Source: Chrysochromulina tobinii (lineage: Eukaryota > Haptophyta > Prymnesiales > Chrysochromulinaceae). Taken from it: a stretch of DNA of 29,137 nucleotides. Position numbers and translations under genes: made by a program. The notes beneath the pieces were generated by a model. The model saw nothing but the letters and a program-made list of their open reading frames with translations, was not told the origin of the DNA and ran no database searches. The stretch is taken from NCBI GenBank assembly GCA_001275005.1, contig JWZX01002841.1:1-29137 (forward strand), given 5' to 3'. Shown here piece by piece: positions 16,068-22,539 of the stretch; the stretch's first letter is position 1, and every line of letters begins with the position of its first letter.

Positions 16068-17258
16068 TCAATTGAGCGCCTGCTTAGCGCACCAGCCATC
16101 GAGCCCGCCGCCTCCAACACTACTCTCTCCGCGCTTAGCGGTGGCGATGTCCGAATTGCGCCAATGCTCCTCGGCGCGCTCGAATGCGGTCGGCTCGCTC
16201 CCGGTCTTGGCCCGGCTGTTCAGATGCTCCTGCTGTCGTTGGATGCGCTGTCCCTTGCAGGTCGCATTCCACAACTGGAGCTCGCTCTGCTGCTCCTCGA
16301 CCCAATTTTGGCGCCGGTCGATTGCGGCCTTGATGAGTGTGTCGCACGTAGGGCGTGCCCATGCATGCTTGTGGTGGCTCATCGCGGCGTCGAGGCATTC
16401 GAAGAGCACGTCTGCCCATGCACGCCGCTCACTCGGCGGCAGGTGCGTCACACCTGCCGGCTCGAGCGCCGGGTAGATGCAAGGCAGCTCCTCAAGTTTC
16501 TCACGTACCTGCTTGGCGGCCTTGTTGAACTGGAACGAGTCGTCAGTGTGAAGGTCGATCTGAGTGAGGACGAGGAGCTGCCAGCGCTTGAGCTCCTGCT
16601 GCGCCGACGCCGAGAAGAGCGATGCGCGTGAAATCGCCGCCGCGTACAGCTTGCGATACGCTACACGGTACAGCTTGTCGCGCAGCCGGCGCGGCTCGAG
16701 CAGGCCGGCCTGCAGTACCGTAAAGAAGGCGGGCGCGTTCTCGTGAGTGACGCGCCCGGCTTCGAGTAGTGCAAAGGCCATCGCGGCCACCTTGTTGAAC
16801 TTGGACGCCGACGTGATGTGCGCCGCCAGCCTCGGCGCGCCATCGATGATCTCGTCGCGGGGTGGCCCGCCGCCGGTTGCCACTTCAGCTGAGGCCGCCC
16901 CAGCTGCTGCCTGTTCCGCGCCCTCAGGCCGCGCACGCTTTGCCGGCACCACCTCATCCTCAAGATCTTCGAGGTCAGCAGCACCTCCAAATTTCGACGA
17001 TGAGGCTGCCGTGGAGGCCATCGTCGGTGTCGTCGATGAGCATGAGGTAACAGCGCCGAGTCTCGCAGGTCCGGCCAGCGCAGAGCTTGACCCCGCCGCA
17101 CTTCCAGACGTTTTATCGGCCACGACAAATTCCGCGCCACGTTTCTTAAGCGCACGAGGCTGCCACGAACCAGAGCTCGACATCCAGGCGCACGTGCCAC
17201 GCAGCAAGAGGGAGCTCACAAGCGCACACGAGCGCGCGGCGCTTTCCTGACTTACCAT
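16068..17258 (-). CDS. Unrecognised helical protein with an NLS-like basic patch
   Basis: I do not recognise this family. From the ATG at 17258 it is 396 aa. A second ATG at residue 26 (MSSSGSWQPRALKKRGAEF) is an equally good start. The first ~110 residues are Ser/Ala-rich and disordered. An acidic/basic stretch follows (LEDLEDEVVPAKRARPEG) in which PAKRARP looks like a nuclear localisation signal. Residues about 145-360 form an all-helical domain of conserved-looking composition: KFNKVAAMAFALLEAGRV, LYRVAYRKLYAAAISR, QELKRWQLLVLTQIDLHTDD, RRAWADVLFECLDAAMSHHK and RQNWVEEQQSELQLWN. The Trp/Tyr/His density and regular helices indicate a folded domain, so the gene is probably real. A nuclear protein is inferred from the basic patch only. 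Confidence 0.65.
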   Translation of the reverse strand: MVSQESAARSCALVSSLLLRGTCAWMSSSGSWQPRALKKRGAEFVVADKTSGSAAGSSSALAGPARLGAVTSCSSTTPTMASTAASSSKFGGAADLEDLEDEVVPAKRARPEGAEQAAAGAASAEVATGGGPPRDEIIDGAPRLAAHITSASKFNKVAAMAFALLEAGRVTHENAPAFFTVLQAGLLEPRRLRDKLYRVAYRKLYAAAISRASLFSASAQQELKRWQLLVLTQIDLHTDDSFQFNKAAKQVREKLEELPCIYPALEPAGVTHLPPSERRAWADVLFECLDAAMSHHKHAWARPTCDTLIKAAIDRRQNWVEEQQSELQLWNATCKGQRIQRQQEHLNSRAKTGSEPTAFERAEEHWRNSDIATAKRGESSVGGGGLDGWCAKQALN

Positions 17259-17770
17259 CCAAAGTTTCGTGACACGATTTCCGCGGACCGCAGCCTCTTA
17301 CCCCGCAATCAGACAGACAGTCAGGTTCGTCGCGGTCCCCCGCGCTCACCACGCCGCAATCATCTTGGAAAGGGGGTGGGATGTAGGTGCACAAACGTAG
17401 ACGTGAGTCGCCACCGTCTCAAAGGACAGGCTCCGTACCCAAGGGCATTAAAAACGATCACCGGTCGCCCGAGGCCTAATGTACAGCCTACTCCCGACCG
17501 CCAACGAAACCACCCGCCGAAACCCACGCGTCTGATCGCCGTCGATGATGACCGAGCGGGAATGTCGCTATACGCTAAAGGACGGGGGTCGGGCTGTCGC
17601 GCGCGTCGGAGGGATGTTTACATGGATGTTTAATCCTCGAGAGACGAGACAATTGCCTCGAGAATTCGCGGGGTCAGGACCCAGCACTTTTCTTTGTGAT
17701 CTCAATCTGAATATATGTCCTATTGAACATTCTATTAGTTGCTGATTCAAATTCAGGCGAAAAGCCCGTG
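17259..17770. other. Intergenic region between two minus-strand genes
   Basis: About 510 bp lie between the start of the unrecognised gene (17258) and the stop of the transporter gene (17771). The part at about 17690-17755 is locally AT-rich. I see no gene, repeat array or RNA here. Confidence 0.5.
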
Positions 17771-18886
17771 TCAGACGGCTGCACACAGACTACTGCTGCA
17801 GGACGAGGAGGCACTCAAGCCCCGACAGCACGGTCGTCGCTCCGTGGCCAGGTGAGCCCCGTTGCATACCCCGTTGGCGCTGGCGGCGGCGCCCGGCAAC
17901 TTGCCGCGGCGTGGGTTGAGCGAGAGCGAGAGTGGCATCTCGTGCAGGAGCGGCGTGGCTGCTTTGGGGTCGGAAGGTTGCATCGATGCATGCGCCTCCT
18001 CATAGAGGAGCACCCCCACGACAGCTAGCACAATGCCCAAGGCATGCATGAGGGTGATGGGTGTGTGGAACCAAACGACAGCGCACACGATCGTGACCAC
18101 GCGCTTGAACGTCGACACCACCGCCGTCGTCACCGGCGACACCACCGCACAGAGCACGGCGAAGGAGAGCAGCTGAGTCGCAAAGTTGCACGCACTGTTG
18201 AGCAGCAGCAGCGGCAACGCGCCCGATGCGATTAGGTGGGGCGGCTGGCCGGCGGCGAACGCGGGCGCATCCACGGCCACCCATAGCGGCATGAGGATCC
18301 CCAGCTCGCACACGGCCGCGCTGGCAAACACCTCCTCGGCAGGCATCCCGTTGTGCACAAGCAGAGACTTCTGAAGGACCGCCTGCAACGCCTGAGCAAA
18401 CACGGCTGCGACGCAGCACGCGAACCCGACGAGCGAGAAGGAGACCTCCGTGCTTGTTGCGATCGCCACGCCGCACAGCAGCAGTACGAGCGCTAGTACG
18501 CGACGGGGGGTGTTCCGCTCGTGCAGGAGCACCGAGCTGAGCATCACCGCAAAAAGAGGCTGCAGCGTCTTGATCGCCTGAGCGAACGAGAGCGATATGT
18601 AGACCAGCGCGATGCGGTAGAGCACGACGTTCGCGGTCGTCGCAATGGCCACGGGCAGTACGGTGCGCCACTCTCGTATCGCGCTGTGAAACGAGCCCAT
18701 CCGCGCCACGCTGCCGAGGGTCGCAATGATCTGCTGCGCAAGCGCAACGGTGAGCGGGCGCGGATAGTGCTGGATGAGCTGCTTGGTGACGCATGAGCTG
18801 AGCGTGCTCGCCACGTAGTATGCAAGCACCAGCAGATATACGTACGTGCGGCCCGGAGCGGTCCTCTTGTCGCCTTTGATCGCCAT
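17771..18886 (-). CDS. TPT/nucleotide-sugar transporter family protein
   Basis: This is a member of the drug/metabolite transporter superfamily, triose-phosphate/nucleotide-sugar branch. The 371-aa product has about nine or ten hydrophobic spans. Family blocks are visible: YYVASTLSSCVTKQLIQHYPRPLTVAL in span 1, ANVVLYRIALVYISLSFAQAIKTLQPLFAVMLS with the Lys of the sugar-phosphate branch, FAQALQAVLQKSLL, and SPVTTAVVSTFKRVVTIVCAVVWF near the end. This last block holds the conserved T-x-K/R pair used for phosphate contact in characterised relatives. The C-terminal ~60 residues are a soluble Ser/Ala/Arg/Cys tail. No plastid leader is visible at the N-terminus (MAIKGDKRTAPGRTYVY), so a Golgi/ER or other endomembrane location is more likely than plastid. 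The substrate cannot be assigned. Confidence 0.88.
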   Translation of the reverse strand: MAIKGDKRTAPGRTYVYLLVLAYYVASTLSSCVTKQLIQHYPRPLTVALAQQIIATLGSVARMGSFHSAIREWRTVLPVAIATTANVVLYRIALVYISLSFAQAIKTLQPLFAVMLSSVLLHERNTPRRVLALVLLLCGVAIATSTEVSFSLVGFACCVAAVFAQALQAVLQKSLLVHNGMPAEEVFASAAVCELGILMPLWVAVDAPAFAAGQPPHLIASGALPLLLLNSACNFATQLLSFAVLCAVVSPVTTAVVSTFKRVVTIVCAVVWFHTPITLMHALGIVLAVVGVLLYEEAHASMQPSDPKAATPLLHEMPLSLSLNPRRGKLPGAAASANGVCNGAHLATERRPCCRGLSASSSCSSSLCAAV

Positions 18887-18924
18887 AAGATTACTATGAT
18901 TGGCAATTGCGGAATTCCAAAATC
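18887..18924. promoter_or_regulatory. 38-bp divergent intergenic spacer
   Basis: Only 38 bp separate the ATG of the transporter (minus strand, 18886) from the first plausible ATG of the FANCE-like gene (plus strand, 18925). The spacer is AT-rich and contains attggcaattg, with an inverted CCAAT. Transcription of the two genes probably starts inside each other's 5' coding ends, or one true start lies further downstream. Confidence 0.5.
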
Positions 18925-19992
18925 ATGGAAAATCTTGATGTATTCGCGCCGACACCACTTCTTGCGGCGGCGCTGGCGGCACCCGCTCCAGTTGCGCGCA
19001 GGCCGATGCAACAGCCGCCACGTAAGCGATCGTTTGACCAGCTCGGCGCCTCGCAGAGCGAGGCACAAGGCGCTGCTGCTGCCGCAGACGCTGCCTCAAG
19101 CAGTGCTGCTGCGGCGACGTCGCCGCAACCGCAATCGTCGGATCGAGCTGCGGCCGCAGCCATTCCGATGCCACGTGCGCCCGAGCCCGTCCTGCTGCCG
19201 GCTGAGAGCCTCACGATGCTCGCCGCCCTTCGGGGCGTGCTGCGAGACAGCAAGCTCTCGGAGGAGGCGAGGTGCTCACGGGCGGCGCTAGGGCTCCAGC
19301 TGCTGCTGTCGCTCGCCGACGAGGACGCGATGCGTGCGGCGTGCATGGTGCTCGACGCACCCTCGCTCTCCGACGAGGCGCTCCTGTGCGCGTGCCAGGC
19401 AGCCTCGCAGCCGGACGTGAGCGGCCGCTCTGCGGCGGCCTTCGTGCGCGTGGCTCTGCTGCCGCGGCTGCAGGCGCTCGACCAGCCGGCGTCGCGGACA
19501 CTGTTCGCGGCGCTTCTGTGCATGATGAAACAGCATGCGCGTGTCCTCCTCGACGAGCTCGTTGTGCCTGCCATGTGGAGCCGCGCGGGGGAGCTGACCG
19601 CCGCGCAGGCTGAGGCGCTCCAGAGGTTGGTCCGTGAGGCGCCGGCTCCGCTGCTCGGGCGCGCTCTGGCGGCGTTCTTGCGCGGCGAGGGCGGCGAACC
19701 TACGCGCTGGACTGAGCCGCAGGCTGCACTGCTGCAGACGCTCCTCAGCCGCGCTCCCCCACTCGAGCCGGGCTGCGTGGCGGAGCTCCTCCTTCAGGCA
19801 GATGCCTATGTCGAGGCGTTGCGCAAGTCCCTCAAGTTTGCCAACCTTCTCAACACGCTCGTGCGGAGCCACGGAGCACAGCTGCTCGCACACATACCCG
19901 CTGTGCGACGAGTCGCTGAGCGCCTCGACTCCTTCATGAAGAAGACCATCCTCGCCGCCATCGCCAAGCTCGACACCACGTCGACGACCTGA
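18925..19992 (+). CDS. FANCE: FANCE-like (Fanconi anaemia group E C-terminal domain) protein
   Basis: FANCE bridges the FA core complex to FANCD2 in interstrand-crosslink repair. The 355-aa product starts at MENLDVFAPTPLL; the frame is open 18 nt further upstream but only from a TTG. Residues about 1-95 are disordered and Ala/Ser/Pro-rich with a basic RKRSFDQLG patch. Residues about 100-350 are HEAT-like helical repeats of Leu/Ala-rich helices. The C-terminal block EALRKSLKFANLLNTLVRSH ... DSFMKKTILAAIAKL resembles the end of the FANCE C-terminal domain, where KSLKF and a final FMKK motif occur in plant and animal relatives as I recall them. The assignment rests mainly on this block and on overall layout, so other HEAT-repeat proteins remain possible. 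One exon suffices. Confidence 0.6.
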   Translation: MENLDVFAPTPLLAAALAAPAPVARRPMQQPPRKRSFDQLGASQSEAQGAAAAADAASSSAAAATSPQPQSSDRAAAAAIPMPRAPEPVLLPAESLTMLAALRGVLRDSKLSEEARCSRAALGLQLLLSLADEDAMRAACMVLDAPSLSDEALLCACQAASQPDVSGRSAAAFVRVALLPRLQALDQPASRTLFAALLCMMKQHARVLLDELVVPAMWSRAGELTAAQAEALQRLVREAPAPLLGRALAAFLRGEGGEPTRWTEPQAALLQTLLSRAPPLEPGCVAELLLQADAYVEALRKSLKFANLLNTLVRSHGAQLLAHIPAVRRVAERLDSFMKKTILAAIAKLDTTSTT

Positions 19993-20084
19993 AATAAGCG
20001 AGTAGAAGCGCGCGCCGACGCACCGATTTCGTTTCGCACCCCTGTGCCGCACCCCCCAGCGGCCGGTCGTGCGACCTTTAAGTA

Positions 20085-20160
20085 TGTGGCTCACCTGCCA
20101 CCGCTTTGTGGCTCACCTACCACCGCTTTGTGGCTCCGCACCTGCCACCGCTTTGTGGCG
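20085..20160 (+). repeat. 22-bp tandem repeat, three copies plus a partial
   Basis: Copies of tgtggctcacctgccaccgctt start at 20085, 20107 and 20129, followed by a partial tgtggcg at 20154. Copy 2 differs by one base (ctacc) and copy 3 has a 3-bp insertion (25 bp). Confidence 0.93.
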
Positions 20161-20217
20161 TTAGTAGACGATCCCTGTTCGCGTGATAAGAACCACGCAC
20201 AAACCACGCACGCACAT

Positions 20218-20249
20218 ATGAATCAGCCTTCCTATGAATCAGCCTTCCG
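20218..20249 (+). repeat. 16-bp perfect tandem duplication
   Basis: The unit atgaatcagccttcct occurs twice in direct succession without mismatch. Confidence 0.95.
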
Positions 20250-20447
20250 AGCTCGAAGACCTCTGAACTGGAAGAACGCAAAACGCTTACGTCGTATTAT
20301 CCTCCGCGTGCGCATCGCGTCCGGTCCCCGCCATCGTAGGACCGATGCGCTCCTCCGGCGCGCCTCTACACCTACATCGCACATCGGACATGCGCTACCG
20401 CGTGTGGCAGCTGCTGCCGCGTCCGTGCCACGAGCGCGCGAGCGCAC

Positions 20448-21194
20448 CTACTTGGAAGCCTCGCCTGTCGCCTCCTCTGGTGCTTTGACCGATGCCGGTC
20501 CGGTAGAGAGGACGACCTTTGCCTGCCTGATAGAGGTGTCGCCCATGCGCCAGCCGCGCTCCCGCGCCTCGATGATCATGTCCTTTGGCACCGTGTCGGA
20601 CGCGACGCGCGCGACGCTCTGATGCAGGTTGAAATCAAAGCGCTCACCCGCAGCCGCTTCGAAGGGCGTCACACCCCACCCGTCGAGCAGCTTTTGGATC
20701 TGCTTGTAGATCCCGGAATAATACGAGTGGATCACGCTCCCCTCGCCCGCCGAATCACTGCTCTTCTGTAGCTGCTCGAACTCCTCGAAGAACGGCAGCA
20801 GCGAGCGCAGCGTGTTCGTTTTGCCGTAACCCTTCTGCATTCCGACCTCCTTCGCCGCTTGCTGGCGGTAGCGCTCCATATTGGCCGCGAGGAGCATGAA
20901 CCCGCTCTCGCCCGCATCCTTCTTTAAGTCCACCGCCGCGTTCAGCTCGCCCCGCGCTGCCGGCAGGTTTTTCTCGAGAATTGCGATCGCATCGCGAAGC
21001 GCCTTCTTCTCAGCCTTGGCAGCGGCCTTCGGATCCTCCTTCTCTGCGATGGGACCCTCTCCCTCAGCTTCGCACACGGCCAGCCGAGCGCGGCTGCACG
21101 GCGAGGCGTGCGTGCTCCGCAAGAATGGCAGCTGATATGCCTGCGTGCACGTCACGAGAAGGAGCAGGTACAAGCCACGTGCGCGAGCGGCCAT
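20448..21194 (-). CDS. GRPE: GrpE nucleotide-exchange factor, probably plastid-targeted
   Basis: GrpE releases ADP from DnaK/Hsp70 and works with DnaJ. The 248-aa product has a long helix with basic and acidic residues (about 55-110). The GrpE core follows: AANMERYRQQAAKEVGMQKGYG, LLPFFEEFEQLQKS and YSGIYKQIQKLLDGWGVTPFEA. The beta-domain end is FDFNLHQSVARVASD...VPKDMIIEARERGWRMGDTSIRQAKVVLS, which keeps the family's F-D-x-x-x-H-x-A/S-V pattern and the G-W/Y-x-x-G-D-x-x-I/L-R-x-A-x-V-x-V motif. The N-terminus MAARARGLYLLLLVTCTQA is a signal peptide followed by an aromatic residue at the predicted cleavage site (QA|YQLPF) and a Ser/Arg stretch. That is the bipartite leader expected for plastids surrounded by ER membrane, as in haptophytes and stramenopiles. 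A mitochondrial GrpE would lack the signal peptide. Confidence 0.9.
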   Translation of the reverse strand: MAARARGLYLLLLVTCTQAYQLPFLRSTHASPCSRARLAVCEAEGEGPIAEKEDPKAAAKAEKKALRDAIAILEKNLPAARGELNAAVDLKKDAGESGFMLLAANMERYRQQAAKEVGMQKGYGKTNTLRSLLPFFEEFEQLQKSSDSAGEGSVIHSYYSGIYKQIQKLLDGWGVTPFEAAAGERFDFNLHQSVARVASDTVPKDMIIEARERGWRMGDTSIRQAKVVLSTGPASVKAPEEATGEASK

Positions 21195-21344
21195 CTGTCT
21201 GGAAATCTCTCGTTGCGGAGGTCAGGTTGGTCAGTTCACACCGTTCGTCGACCGTCTCGGGGATCGGAATTGCATGCTCGGTGAGAGAGGTGATCGAGGT
21301 GTGAACGTGACGTTTTCTCTTTGTGAAATGTGCGTGCTTTTCCC

Positions 21345-22142
21345 ATGAGGCGGAACGGGTTCTCTTGGCCGCTCGACCCCTTGCAGGTGGCGTCGTGGCT
21401 GCTCTTCGTGGGCATAATTGCCAGCCTCTACATCCTGTACACGCCAGTGGCCACGCCTCGAGCCGTCGGCATCACGTTCAGCGTATTTTACGCGCTCCCC
21501 GCGCTGGCAACCGGGATGACCGCGTTTCACGTCCAGCTCATCGATCCAGTAGCTGAGACCGATCCACAGGGTGAGCAACGATTTTGTAACATCTGCGAGC
21601 GCTGGGTGAAGCACCGGTCGCGTCATTGCTCTAGCTGCAGGAAGTGCGTGGAGAGGTATGACCATCACTGCCCGTGGGTCAATAACTGCATTGGCGTAGC
21701 CAACTACCGCGTGTTCATCGGTATGATGTGCAGTCTACTGACGTTCGTGACATTGCATCTTGCGCTGCTACTGCATGTCGGCATCCAGCTGCTTATCGAC
21801 CCCTCCTATGACGGAGCTTTCGGTCGGCAGCTCGCTGCCTCCGGGCTTGGCCTCAATGTGACAGGGTACGGCATCATCATCGCCATGCTGGCCGCTGTGC
21901 TTGCACTCGTGTGGCAGCAGATATGCTGGCTGCTCTCCTTACACTACATGCTCCACCTCAAAGGCTACACAACCGACGAGTATTTTGCCCAGGTCTGGCG
22001 CAAGAATGAGCCGCAACCCTGGCCGTGCTTACTATTGTGCCGTCGGCTATGCCACAACATCAAAAGACAGTCTCCTATCATTGAGTGGTCTACTATTTTT
22101 CATGTTTATAAGGCCCTAACCCCACACCTGTTTGGGAATTGA
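21345..22142 (+). CDS. DHHC-type protein S-acyltransferase (palmitoyltransferase)
   Basis: The enzyme attaches palmitate to Cys of target proteins through an acyl-Cys intermediate. The product is 265 aa from the ATG at 21345. Two membrane spans (about residues 12-33 and 38-60) precede the Cys-rich domain FCNICERWVKHRSRHCSSCRKC...YDHHCPWVNNCIG, which has all zinc-binding Cys/His and the DHHC at residues 106-109. Two more spans follow (about 123-147 and 168-195). After the last span comes a short tail with CLLLCRRLC, possibly palmitoylated itself. The region around TTDEYF sits where many family members have the TTxE motif. The last ~20 codons and the stop lie in copy 1 of a 77-bp tandem repeat, so the C-terminus (EWSTIFHVYKALTPHLFGN) was set or changed by the repeat. 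The frame upstream of 21345 starts only with GTG. Confidence 0.95.
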   Translation: MRRNGFSWPLDPLQVASWLLFVGIIASLYILYTPVATPRAVGITFSVFYALPALATGMTAFHVQLIDPVAETDPQGEQRFCNICERWVKHRSRHCSSCRKCVERYDHHCPWVNNCIGVANYRVFIGMMCSLLTFVTLHLALLLHVGIQLLIDPSYDGAFGRQLAASGLGLNVTGYGIIIAMLAAVLALVWQQICWLLSLHYMLHLKGYTTDEYFAQVWRKNEPQPWPCLLLCRRLCHNIKRQSPIIEWSTIFHVYKALTPHLFGN

Positions 22143-22304
22143 ATGGTTCACCCAAGGGGGAGTGGTCTACTATTTTTCATGTTTATAAGGCCCTAACCCC
22201 ACACCTGTTTGGGAATTGAATGGTTGACCCAAGGGGGAGTGGTCTACTATTTTTATGTTTATAAGGCCCTAACGCTAACCCCACACCTGTTTGGGAATTG
22301 AATG
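22083..22304 (+). repeat. 77-bp tandem repeat overlapping the DHHC stop codon
   Basis: Copies start at 22083, 22160 and 22237 (gagtggtctactattttt...), with a period of 77 bp for the first two. The third is truncated at gaattgaatg, lacks one base in the T-run and carries a 6-bp insertion that turns ccctaacccc into ccctaacgctaacccc. The first copy contains the last codons and the TGA (22140-22142) of the DHHC gene. Every copy contains a telomere-like ccctaac. Confidence 0.97.
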
Positions 22305-22539
22305 CCCCTATGCAGCGCCTGTCATCCTCACCCTCCGAGCCGAAAAGTAGGGGCCGCGCCCTACTCTGCGGAGCAAGTGCCGAGGCCTGCCGAGTAGCCT
22401 ACAGTATCACATTAAATCAGAATGCCACCTCTCTAGGAACCTACAGTTTTTTACGGTTGATTTTCGGTATCGAGTTCGAGATCTTCAGGTTGAGGTTCAG
22501 CATGGGGGGTGAAGATCCCATCTTTAAAGTGTTCAGTCT
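22305..22539. other. 3' flank between convergent genes
   Basis: This is the region between the repeat array and the stop of the EF-hand gene. It has a short inverted repeat (agtaggg/ccctact, 22347-22366). No gene is evident. Confidence 0.4.

Larger units (their letters stand above)
19993..20447. other. Convergent intergenic region with short tandem repeats
   Basis: These 455 bp lie between the FANCE-like stop and the GrpE stop. They contain a 22-bp repeat array (20085-20160) and a 16-bp tandem duplication (20218-20249). No gene is evident. Confidence 0.6.

Noticed and set aside
8113-22142. PPT1-like thioesterase and DHHC acyltransferase as a palmitoylation gene cluster
   Set aside because: They are about 12 kb apart with eight unrelated genes on both strands at or between them. 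The co-occurrence is most likely chance.
22347-22366. Hairpin agtaggg/ccctact as a terminator
   Set aside because: It is a 7-bp stem in GC-rich eukaryotic DNA. Nuclear genes of this kind do not end at such hairpins and it could easily be chance.
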